A stretch of 52,297 nucleotides of DNA from an uncultured Nitrospina sp. (GTDB lineage Bacteria > Nitrospinota > Nitrospinia > Nitrospinales > VA-1): assembly GCA_937891765.1 (NCBI GenBank), contig CALAGQ010000038.1:73079-125375 (forward strand), in the 5' to 3' direction. The notes below the pieces were generated by a model. The model worked only from the letters and a program-made list of their open reading frames with translations. It had not been told where the DNA came from and did not search any database. The position numbers and the translations under genes are program-made. How positions within the stretch are numbered: the first letter of the stretch is position 1; every line of letters starts with the position of its first letter. Positions 1 through 8,470 of this stretch are shown in pieces.

Positions 1-14
1 TTCTGCACGAAGAG

Positions 15-509
15 ATGCTGCGCACCTCTCATACCGTGCTTGGACTCGAAGAGCTGAAAAAAATTATCAGCCTCGCAAAGAGCACGGAAAAAAAGGTGGT
101 GTTCACCAATGGTTGTTTCGACATTATCCACGGGGGACATATCGAATTTCTGCAAAAAGCAAAAGCTCTGGGAGACATACTCGTGGTCGGACTCAATACC
201 GACCAATCTGTTAAAAAGCTAAAAGGGGAAAACCGGCCCATTAAATCTGAAAAGGAACGCGCCAATATTCTTTCGGCTTTAAAATACATCGACTACATCA
301 CCCTGTTTAACGAAACCACTCCCGAAAAACTCATCCGGGAAATAAAGCCCGATATTCTGGTAAAAGGAGACGACTATAAAATTGATGAGGTTGTCGGTCG
401 GGAAATCGTTGAGGGCTACGGGGCAAGAGTTGAACTCATTCCTATTGTCCAGGGCCATTCCACCACAAAAACTCTGGAAAAAATTATGGCACAACACAAA
501 GTCGGTTAA
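15..509 (+). CDS. hldE: D-glycero-beta-D-manno-heptose 1-phosphate adenylyltransferase (HldE C-terminal domain or stand-alone RfaE2)
   Basis: Transfers AMP from ATP to heptose-1-phosphate in the cytoplasmic ADP-heptose pathway for LPS inner core. The 164 residues form one cytidylyltransferase-like fold: FTNGCFD at about 30-36, the nucleotide-binding HGGH at 39-42, ENRP at 72-75 and a GHSTTKT segment near the C terminus replacing the family's ISSTKI-type motif. The frame is open to the left edge of the window, so this may be the C-terminal half of a bifunctional kinase-adenylyltransferase rather than a stand-alone gene; the ATG at 15 has no clear ribosome site in the 14 visible bases. It converges on hldD, the epimerase that acts later in the same pathway, with only 25 bases between them. 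Confidence 0.9.
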   Translation: MLRTSHTVLGLEELKKIISLAKSTEKKVVFTNGCFDIIHGGHIEFLQKAKALGDILVVGLNTDQSVKKLKGENRPIKSEKERANILSALKYIDYITLFNETTPEKLIREIKPDILVKGDDYKIDEVVGREIVEGYGARVELIPIVQGHSTTKTLEKIMAQHKVG

Positions 510-534
510 CCACCTGTAAAATTTCCACAAAAGC

Positions 535-1497
535 TCACTCAAGGTGCTTGTCAGGAATCAGGTAGTTTTTGACGTAATCTGAAATCCCCTCCTCCAGAGA
601 AGTGATCGTTTCCGCATATCCGGCTGCGCGGATTTTCTCCATTTCAGCACAAGTGTGATACTGATATTGGTTGCGAATCGATTCGGGCATCTCTATATAT
701 TTAACATTCATTTTTTTATTCATCACCTGGAAAACAGCGGAGGCCAGATCATTCCAGTTTCTCGCCCTGCCCGACCCGACATTAAAGATTCCCCCAATAT
801 CCTTATGTTCCAGAAAGAACAAAGTCATCGCCACCGCGTCGCGCACATATAAGAAATCTCGCTCCTGCCCTCCATCATCGTATCCGGACTTGTAGGATTT
901 AAAAAGATTCAGAGTGCCCTTATCGCGCACCTGCAAAAAACCTTTGCGGACCATGCTCTGCATATCTTCTTTATGGTATTCATTAGGACCGAACACGTTA
1001 AAATATTTCAGCCCCACAATGGTCTTCAGTGCCCCCACCTCTTTGGCCCACAGGTCGAACCATTGTTTGCTAGCCCCATAAAGGTTGAGAGGTGCTAACG
1101 TTTCCAGCAGAGATTCGTCATCGGAATACCCGTTCTCTCCTGCTCCATAAGTTGCTGCGCTGGAGGCATAGATATAACGCACATCCTTTTTCAGGCAAAA
1201 CTCAGCAAGCGAACGCGTGTACTCAAAATTATTTTCCCGCAGATAGGCTTCATCGGTCTCCGTCGTGGATGAGCAGGCTCCCATATGCAGAATCGCTGAA
1301 CACGCCGGAAGCTTCACGACTTCCCGCAAAAAATCAGCCTTACCCACACATCGCGAGTAGGTGAGAGCATCGAGGTTCTTTTGTTTTTCAAGGTGGTCGA
1401 TATCATCCACCACCCAGATATCCTTAATGCCTTTCTGGTTGAGTCCATGCACCAGTGCACTGCCTATGAATCCTGCCCCTCCTGTAACAACAATCAT
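535..1497 (-). CDS. hldD: ADP-L-glycero-D-manno-heptose-6-epimerase
   Basis: Epimerises ADP-D-glycero-manno-heptose to the L-glycero form used for LPS core assembly. The 320-residue extended short-chain dehydrogenase has the NAD(P)-binding GGAGFIG at 6-12, an SSAATYG segment at 112-118, and the catalytic Tyr140-Lys144 pair in YGASK. The length matches the family (about 310-330). The ATG at 1497 has a GGAG ribosome site about 10 bases upstream. It faces hldE convergently, so the two heptose genes are adjacent but not one operon. Confidence 0.93.
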   Translation of the reverse strand: MIVVTGGAGFIGSALVHGLNQKGIKDIWVVDDIDHLEKQKNLDALTYSRCVGKADFLREVVKLPACSAILHMGACSSTTETDEAYLRENNFEYTRSLAEFCLKKDVRYIYASSAATYGAGENGYSDDESLLETLAPLNLYGASKQWFDLWAKEVGALKTIVGLKYFNVFGPNEYHKEDMQSMVRKGFLQVRDKGTLNLFKSYKSGYDDGGQERDFLYVRDAVAMTLFFLEHKDIGGIFNVGSGRARNWNDLASAVFQVMNKKMNVKYIEMPESIRNQYQYHTCAEMEKIRAAGYAETITSLEEGISDYVKNYLIPDKHLE

Positions 1498-1607
1498 TTT
1501 TTTTCCGCTCCCGGCTCATCAATTCGATAACTCAAAAAATTTCTAAATGCTCCCTGCCCGGCAGGTTTGGAAAACTTTACATCTATCACTAACAAACGCG
1601 CCGCACC

Positions 1608-2212
1608 TTAAGAAATAAAAACAGCCGGATTCCAGCGGTGATTAAAAATATCGCTCCCGTAGGGGTGGTCCAGCATCCACGCATTGGGCAGCCAACTGGG
1701 GTCTAAAATAATATCACCTTCTTTCATCTGCCCTCCCAACAAAACCCCTGAAAAATTTCTTTCACTGCCAGCAACTTCCATCAAATTCAGGGTCAGACCC
1801 GAAGCTTTATGAAGTAGCATTTTATTGCTCTCCATCGCAACTGTAAAAGAACCTTTAAACCGAATTAAGGGCCGAATTCCCGAAGGGCCAGAAACCTTTT
1901 CCCATCTAAAGTGGTCTGATTCCAAAGAGGCCTGACTCAATCCCACTTTCTCCCATCCTTGCAGGGGCTGCAACCAACCTTTCTTCAATCGGTAGAATAT
2001 AAAAGGACCAAATTGTTCCACCACTTCTACAGCCTTTTCAGGGAGGGCATTTGCGCCCAAAGCGAAACCGTAGCCAATTCATCCGCAGCAAGAGGCACTC
2101 CCAACCCGGGCAATCTAAACAAAGCAAAAATGAATAAGACGATTAAAGCCCAGCACCAAAAGGCACGCTGGCTGTAAAAGTCATGGACTGTGGAAATATT
2201 GAAGGTAGGCAT
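1608..2212 (-). pseudogene. Membrane-anchored protein of unknown family, reading frame broken near 2030
   Basis: Two minus-strand frames abut here. The first starts at an ATG (2212) that overlaps the M48 peptidase stop as TGATG, so it is translationally coupled. It encodes one membrane helix (about residues 19-33) and the stretch GVPLAADELATVSLW, then stops at 2027. The second frame, open from about 2075 and lacking an ATG, continues for about 145 residues to 1608 without a membrane helix. One extra A in the AAAA run of CTGAAAAGG (about 2040) would join them into a single protein of about 200 residues. PLAADE resembles the start of PMT/ArnT-type glycosyltransferases (PLWxDE), but that is weak and the rest is unrecognised. 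A sequencing error, a true frameshift or a remnant with an internal deletion are all possible. Confidence 0.5.
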
Positions 2213-3348
2213 CAATTCCCAGGCTTTATTGCGTTCCAGTCCACATTCGGGAAGAGAGGCGTCCAGGTTCTATCTTCATGGGGTTGCATCTGCTTCGTCA
2301 ACTGGGCCACCCGGTTCTGACCGGAGGGGTGGGTGGAAAAATAAGAAGAAAGTTCCATATCGTTTTCTTTGGAAATGGATTTCCCCTTTGGCAAATTCTC
2401 GGACTCCTCTTTTGTCAGCTTTTCAAAAATTCGAATCATTCCATTGGGATCAATATTAGCGGAGAGGATCAACTCCATCCCTTTCCGGTCGGCTTGGGCT
2501 TCCATCTCCCGGCTCAACCCCAGCGTCTCAAGCTCTCCCGCAAGATTGACCACCCCCTCCATGACAGCATTCACATCCCCAATGAAAAGAGTCAGTACCA
2601 TGCTTTGCGCCAGATTGCGAAGAACCCCTCGGGTGGAATGCCTGAGCAGGACATGCTGGATTTCATGGGCAAGCACTCCCGCCAACTCTTCCGGGGACTC
2701 AGCTTGATTGAGCAAACCTTCAAAGACCACGATAGGGCCCCCCGGCAAAGCCAGCGCATTGACCTGCTTCACCGGCAGGATGTAAACCTGCAGATTATAA
2801 GGCTGGTTGCCCTCGACCGACTGTTCAAGCAAATCAACCGTGTTCTGCAAAACCTTGAGAACTTTTGGATCGGGTTTTTGCTCCACAGGTAGCATTTTTA
2901 ATATGGACTGGCCCATGCTCACTTCCCATGTCACGGGAATTTTATCGACCATCTTGTCAGCCAGAAACGGAGATACTGTTTTAATAAAAGAATAAACTGC
3001 AAAAATCAGGAGCCCTATTCCCGCAGCATAAAGTTTCCAGTTGAAATCCGTTTGCGTTTTGGTGGCAGAAAAACTATCCGGCGCAATCTTTAAAACGCTT
3101 GCATAAAAACCGGGATCTTCCACCACCAGAGTTTCCATGAACTCGTCATTGTCATCGCCATGTTCAATGTGGAAAGGGCTGGTGGTGATTGCGCCCCAGC
3201 GCAGGTTGGAATAGGACCAGTGGATCGGTTTATGGCCGGGCTTTTTGAGAATTATTTCCCGTGGGGTGAGTTCGATATCGACAGGATGTTTGCCGGCGCT
3301 TTTCCCATCAAACAAAGCACCGGGAAATTGCAGTCTTCGGGCCGTCAT
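2212..3348 (-). CDS. M48-family zinc metallopeptidase, membrane-anchored
   Basis: A probable envelope quality-control endopeptidase. The 378-residue protein has an N-terminal domain of about 100 residues that I do not recognise, a membrane helix at about 106-124, and an M48 catalytic domain. The zinc site HEIQH is at 228-232, with the third ligand in the ExxxD helix (Glu283, Asp287, in SREMEAQAD). A THPS segment near the C terminus is typical of M48 enzymes (BepA, LoiP, HtpX class). An AAGGAGG ribosome site lies just upstream of the ATG. It is followed with a one-base overlap by the broken gene at 1608-2212 and preceded 26 bases upstream by the DUF898 gene, so the three look co-transcribed. 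The substrate cannot be told. Confidence 0.85.
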   Translation of the reverse strand: MTARRLQFPGALFDGKSAGKHPVDIELTPREIILKKPGHKPIHWSYSNLRWGAITTSPFHIEHGDDNDEFMETLVVEDPGFYASVLKIAPDSFSATKTQTDFNWKLYAAGIGLLIFAVYSFIKTVSPFLADKMVDKIPVTWEVSMGQSILKMLPVEQKPDPKVLKVLQNTVDLLEQSVEGNQPYNLQVYILPVKQVNALALPGGPIVVFEGLLNQAESPEELAGVLAHEIQHVLLRHSTRGVLRNLAQSMVLTLFIGDVNAVMEGVVNLAGELETLGLSREMEAQADRKGMELILSANIDPNGMIRIFEKLTKEESENLPKGKSISKENDMELSSYFSTHPSGQNRVAQLTKQMQPHEDRTWTPLFPNVDWNAIKPGN

Positions 3349-3374
3349 GCCGCCTCCTTGGTTATGAGGCGCTC

Positions 3375-4613
3375 TTAACCGATATCAATGGGAACATCCA
3401 TGATATCCATTGCTTCTTCGCCAAATGCTCCGCTGTCTTTCATTTGCTGGACGATATGGTTTAATTCAATATTTCCGGCAAGAACCATGTTGTCCGTCAC
3501 AAATTTCTGGTTGCGAATCACCACCCAGGGAAAACCCAACCCTAAGGTAAACAGGACAATGAAAAAATTAGCCACATTTAACTTCATATAATCTTTTCCC
3601 GTTATCGGAAAGTGGAATGTCGCTCCGCCAACATGGGTGTGGGACCATAGATATCGTTTCAAATCGGCAGTAAACCAGAACAAATAAAATCCCAGCGTCA
3701 ACGGGGTGAGAAGAATGGCGAGAATAAATTTTTTGAAAAAATCTTTTCCTACTCCGGAGAAGCGGAACGGCACATCCCCAAACCAGGAATTTTCTCGCCA
3801 GAATTTTTCAGTTTTCATTTTGAAAAACGGCCAATAAAGACCTAAAGTCAATCCTGACAAAATCCCTCCCACAATATATAAAGTCACCGCATCCATCCTT
3901 TTTCCCCGGAAGGAAAAACGGATATTGCGCCAGGCCGTTCGGGAAAGTCGGTATCTCCAGGCTCCAACCATGAGCGCCGGAAGCATGATAAGAATGATAA
4001 AACCAAGCAAATCGGAAGCCAGTTCGCCTTCCTCCATTCCAATATTGAACGTGACATAGACCAAAACCAATAGTATTAAAACAACTCCAAACCAGACCGC
4101 CCCGCGCATGAGTTCTTTGCCGGTACCGTGATAGGAAAAACGGTCTCCTGAAAATAAAGTTTGGCTCCAGATATACTGGCGAACATTGGTTTTGGCCCAG
4201 AACCGGTAAACACCCAAAGTGAACACCGTCTTGATCAGGTTGACAAAACTGATGCCAAAAAGAGTACGGCCATCACCCTGAAACTTGAACCGGTAGCTGT
4301 CTTCGGGTATGGAAGTCTCGGCCTTGTCTTTTTCGGGAGCCACTGCCGTAGAAACGGCATCGGACAGAGGCTTGATCTCGCCTTCGACGGATTGCATATC
4401 CACGGCAAACCCCAAGCTTCGAAGATAGGTAGATGCCCCATCCGCCTGGCTATCAGGAATAGGCCGCTCGAAACGCCAGGGCAGCCCCTGACATAAATGA
4501 TCCACAATGGCCGTGGCCTTTTCGTCGCTTAACCGGAACACTTCGGCAAGCTTTTCAACCGCCTCGGCTTTGCTCGACCCCGACCAGGTGTTTAATGTGA
4601 TTTGGTAACTCAT
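3375..4613 (-). CDS. DUF898 (YjgN-like) multi-pass membrane protein with extra N-terminal domain
   Basis: The 412-residue protein carries a DUF898 region from about residue 105: repeated hydrophobic segments separated by motifs such as FKGD/FQGDGRTLFG, LTLGxYxFW and RFWAKTNVRQYIW, repeated about three times (FWAKT, WPFFKMKTEKFW, FWFTADLKRYLW). This internal repetition is characteristic of DUF898/YjgN, whose function is unknown. The first 80 residues (SYQITLNTWSGSSKAEAVEK...) form a soluble domain ahead of the membrane part, ending in a helix-strand pattern like that seen in ribosomal L7/L12-type folds. That last comparison is weak inference. It sits 26 bases upstream of the M48 peptidase; similar DUF898-M48 pairings suggest a shared envelope role. 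Confidence 0.82.
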   Translation of the reverse strand: MSYQITLNTWSGSSKAEAVEKLAEVFRLSDEKATAIVDHLCQGLPWRFERPIPDSQADGASTYLRSLGFAVDMQSVEGEIKPLSDAVSTAVAPEKDKAETSIPEDSYRFKFQGDGRTLFGISFVNLIKTVFTLGVYRFWAKTNVRQYIWSQTLFSGDRFSYHGTGKELMRGAVWFGVVLILLVLVYVTFNIGMEEGELASDLLGFIILIMLPALMVGAWRYRLSRTAWRNIRFSFRGKRMDAVTLYIVGGILSGLTLGLYWPFFKMKTEKFWRENSWFGDVPFRFSGVGKDFFKKFILAILLTPLTLGFYLFWFTADLKRYLWSHTHVGGATFHFPITGKDYMKLNVANFFIVLFTLGLGFPWVVIRNQKFVTDNMVLAGNIELNHIVQQMKDSGAFGEEAMDIMDVPIDIG

Positions 4614-4661
4614 GAAAGAGGCTCACCTATAATTTATAGCTCACTAATACCTGAATAAGGA

Positions 4662-5546
4662 TCAGAGGAAATCATAAGCTGTGCGTTGATCCGTCCAGCC
4701 CAAAAACCCGTCCTTGATCGGCTCGCCGGTATATTTGCTCGATCCGCCAGCCCAGGTTTCAGGCTTATCCCAATTGTCTCCGTAATGGTATAGATACATT
4801 TTTTTCCGGACTTCATCGGGCAATGTCATTAGCTCCTGATAAGAAGAATGCACACCGCCAAAAAATAATTGCGTGTCGTGAAACATGACTTCCGCCATCG
4901 TGCTAAAGCGAATGGGGTAATCAGCATCGAACATGGTGTCTCCCGAGATCCACACACGACGGTTGATGAATACACCTGAGCACCACTGCGACTCATCCAC
5001 GCTGATGGCAGTATCCGGGAAATGCCGCGTTCGCATGATGACCAGTTCTATGGGTCCGTGCTTGTAGGCCCAGAACTTTCTCCCCTCAATGGCAATATTC
5101 TGCGGACGCAGAACGTTGAAAAAATCCGTCAACTGCAGAGATCGGCCCTGGTTGGCCTCGCAATATTCGCAACCACCGGCAAGGCTCTTGCTCCAGAGAA
5201 TATCCTGATAGTCCCGCAAAATAATCATATCGGGTTTGGGGACATTAGGGGTATACCGATTCATCAAGGCAACCTCTTCCAATCCGCCAATATGATCTGC
5301 GTGACTATGGGTAGGCAGATAACAACGGACATCCAAAACACTCAACCCTAAATCGTTGAGGGCCAAAGGCCCCTGGGTGCCACAATCGATCAAAACATGA
5401 TGGTTTCCCTGAATGATCAACATATTGGACTGGCGTCTGCGCTTGGCAAATGCAGAGCCTGTTCCGATAAAAACGACCCTAAGAGCTCCATCGGTGGTCA
5501 AGGGTAGAGATTCGCCATTTCTGCAAATCTCATTGACTTCATACAT
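4662..5546 (-). CDS. MBL-fold metallo-hydrolase
   Basis: A metallo-beta-lactamase-fold hydrolase of 294 residues. The metal-binding motif THSHADH (HxHxDH at 80-85) follows the strand VLIDCGTQG. Further ligands are likely in TRHFPD, the Asp of WISGDTMFD, and the late His of YHYGDNW. A segment CEYCEANQG near residue 125 holds a close Cys pair, which could bind a further metal or be structural. The best functional analogy is the RNase Z/PhnP branch, but substrate is not predictable. A GGAGGAG ribosome site precedes the ATG. A strong palindrome lies 70-100 bases upstream of the start. Confidence 0.82.
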   Translation of the reverse strand: MYEVNEICRNGESLPLTTDGALRVVFIGTGSAFAKRRRQSNMLIIQGNHHVLIDCGTQGPLALNDLGLSVLDVRCYLPTHSHADHIGGLEEVALMNRYTPNVPKPDMIILRDYQDILWSKSLAGGCEYCEANQGRSLQLTDFFNVLRPQNIAIEGRKFWAYKHGPIELVIMRTRHFPDTAISVDESQWCSGVFINRRVWISGDTMFDADYPIRFSTMAEVMFHDTQLFFGGVHSSYQELMTLPDEVRKKMYLYHYGDNWDKPETWAGGSSKYTGEPIKDGFLGWTDQRTAYDFL

Positions 5547-5612
5547 AAGGCTCTCCTCCTTCTCCCCGAACTAGGTTAGCGGTAACAGAATATGGAAATG
5601 TAGAAGCCACTT

Positions 5613-5646
5613 AGCTTTTGTACCGTAAAACGGTACCATAAAAGCC
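5613..5646. promoter_or_regulatory. Perfect 7-bp palindrome within a longer imperfect hairpin upstream of the MBL gene
   Basis: GTACCGT (5620-5626), spacer AAA, ACGGTAC (5630-5636) is a perfect inverted repeat. It is extended on both sides by AGCTTTT and AAAAGC after a three-base bulge. It lies about 70 bases upstream of the MBL-hydrolase start, in its presumed 5' leader. It could be an operator or an RNA hairpin; there is no direct evidence which. Confidence 0.45.
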
Positions 5647-5813
5647 TATTTACGTCCATAACAGTCTGATTTTAAAATTGAAACTTCGCTCCAAAGGCGG
5701 AAAAATCAAAGCTGAATCTCAGCGGATTTTTACAGCTCCTGAAGCGGGCATAAGTACCTTACATCAAGGCGGTTACCAACAAAGTCACAATCGTATAAAC
5801 TCTATCCTCCCAT

Positions 5814-5912
5814 TAGCCGTGGCTGCTCGCCGCAGGGGCAATGGGCAAGGACCGTTAAGCCGAGATCTTTATTGTCTGCCACCGGCCGCGGGCCGGTGCC
5901 GAGTGGCCGTTG
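5814..5912 (+). repeat. Palindromic intergenic element, copy 1
   Basis: Contains hairpin CTGC-TCGCC-GCAG (5823-5835), then GGGCAATGGGCAAGG, the core TTAAGCCGAGA (5855-5865) and a second hairpin ACCGGCC-GCG-GGCCGGT (5881-5897). The left half is nearly identical to that of the copy beside uvrC (35950-36036). This is the one copy not touching a gene end. Confidence 0.8.
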
Positions 5913-6004
5913 TTTCTCAATAAGTTGGGGAAATGGCAAAAATTAAGTTATAATCATAGCTTCCTGATTATGTTTGACACCTCAATCCTTGTATCCCTAA
6001 AGAA

Positions 6005-7195
6005 ATGAAGTACTTGGTTGTTATCGTGGCGGGCCTGACAGACAAGCCTTTCGCGGAAAAAGATAATAAAACCCCGTTGCAGTTGGCCGGCACCCCTAAC
6101 CTGGATGCCCTGACTAAAAACGCAACCTGCGGGCCAGTTCAAACCATTCCGGATGATTTGCAGCCGGGAAATGAAATCTCCTGCCTTGGACTTCTGGGCC
6201 TTGATCCGAAAAAATATTCTTCGGGTCATGCTCCACTCTCTGCAATAGGCCTGGGAATAAAACCGGCACCGGATGAGGTTGCATTCTGTTGCGATCTGAT
6301 AACCCTGCAACCCACTCATGACGATATGGTCATGAAAGATTATACCGGCGGGCATCTTTCCTGTAGTGATTCAGGCCTTCTCATCGATGCTCTTAATGAG
6401 CAAGTGGTCGACGCTCCGGTTACGTTTCATTCAGGTGGCGGTTATCACAACTTGATGTTTATAAAAAGTCCACCGATCGAACAAAGGTTGTCGCCGCCTA
6501 ACGAACTAATCGGCGAAGGCATCCGCCAATTCATGCCCGAAGGAAACCGCGAACTGGTCTTCGTGATGAATCAGGCACAAATTATTTTGCATAACCATGC
6601 TTACAACAAAAAACGGGCTGCCAATAGCGAAGACCCGGTGAACAGCATCTGGCTTTGGGGCAACGGCGAACTGCCCAGCCTTCCCTCCTTTAAGGAACGC
6701 TATGATAAGAGCGCATCTTTAATCACCACATCTTTGATGGTCAAGGGCATCGGCAAGCTCACCGGCATGGATGTCGTGGATGTGGAAGGGGCAACCGGGT
6801 TTTCCGACACCAATTACTCCGCCAAAGTTTCTGCGGCGCTCAAGGAACTGGAAACCAAAGATGTGGTTTTCCTGCACATTTCAGCGGGAGAAGAAGCTTC
6901 ACTTAAAGGTGATATTGACGATAAAATCTTAATGATCGAAGATTTCGATACTGAGGTCATCAAGCCTCTGGCTCAGGCGATGGAGACGAATGAAAATATA
7001 AAAATGATGGTAGTGGTCAACCATGTCAGTTCTGCCATGTCGATGAAATACGAACGGTCTCCAGTTCCCTATCTGGTTTACCCAGGCACAGCGGGCGGCA
7101 CCAGCGACCAATATGACGAGCAACTTCTAGAATCAGGGAAATTGTTTGATAACGCTCCCGATCTATTGACAGCGTTTTTAACAAACCAGTTATGA
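6005..7195 (+). CDS. apgM-like alkaline-phosphatase-superfamily protein with degraded active site (ThrB-analogue context)
   Basis: The 396-residue sequence follows the archaeal-type cofactor-independent phosphoglycerate mutase family along its whole length: NKTPLQLAGTPNLDAL at 21-36, NSIWLWGNGELPSLPSF at 213-229, GIGKLTGMDV, and ATGFSDTNYSAK. The catalytic positions are altered. The metal-binding Asp of the family DGxxD start is Ala9; the nucleophile Ser of PGSD is Asn56; the DEAGH pair is Glu296 and Leu300; the DH is Asn339-His340; and the late His before PVP is Tyr349. A mutase reaction is therefore unlikely. In many deltaproteobacteria a relative next to lysC is annotated as a predicted functional analogue of homoserine kinase. 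It overlaps lysC by ATGA, so it is translationally coupled with aspartate-family synthesis. A regulatory or scaffolding role is inference. Confidence 0.85.
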   Translation: MKYLVVIVAGLTDKPFAEKDNKTPLQLAGTPNLDALTKNATCGPVQTIPDDLQPGNEISCLGLLGLDPKKYSSGHAPLSAIGLGIKPAPDEVAFCCDLITLQPTHDDMVMKDYTGGHLSCSDSGLLIDALNEQVVDAPVTFHSGGGYHNLMFIKSPPIEQRLSPPNELIGEGIRQFMPEGNRELVFVMNQAQIILHNHAYNKKRAANSEDPVNSIWLWGNGELPSLPSFKERYDKSASLITTSLMVKGIGKLTGMDVVDVEGATGFSDTNYSAKVSAALKELETKDVVFLHISAGEEASLKGDIDDKILMIEDFDTEVIKPLAQAMETNENIKMMVVVNHVSSAMSMKYERSPVPYLVYPGTAGGTSDQYDEQLLESGKLFDNAPDLLTAFLTNQL

Positions 7196-8469
7196 GCAAA
7201 ACTTTAATCGTACAAAAATATGGCGGCACCTCTGTAGGAACTTTGGAGCGCATCGAATGCGTGGCCGACCGCATCGTCAAACTCCGCAAGACCGGCATCG
7301 ATATCGTTATCGTGGTTTCGGCCATGGCAGGGGAAACCGACAAACTTTTGAAAATGGCCCGCAGTCTTTCCAAGAATCCGGCGAGACGGGAAATCGACAT
7401 GCTCCTGTCTTCCGGCGAACGCATCTCGTCTGCCTTGCTGGCCCTCGCCCTACAGTCCAGAGGTGTTCCCGCGCTTTCCATGACGGGAAGGCAGGTCGGC
7501 CTGCAGACCGACAGCACCCATACCCGGGCTCGCATCATGAGCATTGATGCCCAGCGGGCTCGTAAAATGTTGAATGAAAATTATGTAATCGTGGTCGCCG
7601 GATTCCAGGGCGTCAACGCGGAAGGCGATGTGACGACGCTGGGAAGAGGCGGGTCCGACACCTCGGCAGTGGCCTTGGCAGTTGCGCTCGGCGCACGGCA
7701 ATGTGAAATCTATACCGATGTCGATGGGGTTTATACAGCTGACCCCAGACTCGTGCCACAGGCTAGAAGGCTGGATGTGGTATCGTATGATGAGATGCTG
7801 GAAATGGCAAGTCTGGGAGCCAAAGTCCTGCAAATCCGTTGTGTGGAATTTGCCCATAAATACCAAATGCCCCTGCTTGTTAAATCATCTTTCAAGGAAG
7901 GGGATGAAGGAACTTTGATCTGCGAGGAGGACCCAAAAATGGAACAACCGGTGGTTTCCGGAATCATGTGCGATAAAAACCAGGCAAAAATCACCCTGAA
8001 GGAAGTTCCCGATCAGCCAGGCATCGCCGCTAATATTTTTGAGCCTTTGGCCGCCGCGTCCATTTCCGTGGACATGATCATTCAGAATATCAGCGAACAG
8101 GGGCACACCGACCTGTCGTTCACACTGGCGCGGGAAGACCTGGATGAAGCCATGGTTATCACGAAGAAAGTGGCAAAAAAAATCCATGCCACCAAGGTCA
8201 GTGCCGATGCAAAAATTGCTAAACTTTCTATTGTCGGAGCAGGCATGCGCAGTCATTCAGGAGTTGCGGCGCAAATTTTTAAAACCTTGTCCGCACATAA
8301 TATTAACATATTGATGATCAGTACTTCAGAAATCAAAGTGTCCTGCATCATTGAACAAAAAAATTCTAAACTTGCGGCCAATGCCTTGCACGACGCCTTT
8401 GACATGGCGAGCAAGCCCGCGAAAAAGAACACAAAAAAGAAAACCACAAAAAAAGTGAGCACTGCTTAA
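7192..8469 (+). CDS. lysC: Aspartate kinase
   Basis: Phosphorylates aspartate, the first step to lysine, threonine, methionine and diaminopimelate. The 425-residue protein has KYGGTSVG at 9-16, an amino-acid kinase domain to about 245 ([26 protein letters not shown]) and two ACT domains that would bind lysine and/or threonine. After the second ACT domain there is a Lys-rich tail ([14 protein letters not shown]) not typical of the family. It starts at an ATG overlapping the stop of the apgM-like gene and ends one base before cimA, so the three form one operon. Confidence 0.95.
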   Translation: MSKTLIVQKYGGTSVGTLERIECVADRIVKLRKTGIDIVIVVSAMAGETDKLLKMARSLSKNPARREIDMLLSSGERISSALLALALQSRGVPALSMTGRQVGLQTDSTHTRARIMSIDAQRARKMLNENYVIVVAGFQGVNAEGDVTTLGRGGSDTSAVALAVALGARQCEIYTDVDGVYTADPRLVPQARRLDVVSYDEMLEMASLGAKVLQIRCVEFAHKYQMPLLVKSSFKEGDEGTLICEEDPKMEQPVVSGIMCDKNQAKITLKEVPDQPGIAANIFEPLAAASISVDMIIQNISEQGHTDLSFTLAREDLDEAMVITKKVAKKIHATKVSADAKIAKLSIVGAGMRSHSGVAAQIFKTLSAHNINILMISTSEIKVSCIIEQKNSKLAANALHDAFDMASKPAKKNTKKKTTKKVSTA

Positions 8470-8470
8470 C

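Larger units (their letters stand above)
5547..6004. other. Divergent intergenic region, MBL gene to apgM-like gene
   Basis: 458 bases without a convincing gene between two divergently transcribed genes. The left part holds a palindrome at 5613-5646 and the right half is occupied by a copy of the palindromic repeat family (5814-5912). An open frame at 5678-5923 is an accident: half of it is repeat sequence and it has no recognisable ribosome site. I cannot define a promoter with confidence. Confidence 0.5.

Noticed and set aside
29..542. Minus-strand frames over hldE
   Set aside because: They lie opposite a clear HldE domain and have no recognisable motif; shadow frames.
5678..5923. 81-residue open frame upstream of the apgM-like gene
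   Set aside because: Half of it is palindromic element copy 1, with no ribosome site or motif.
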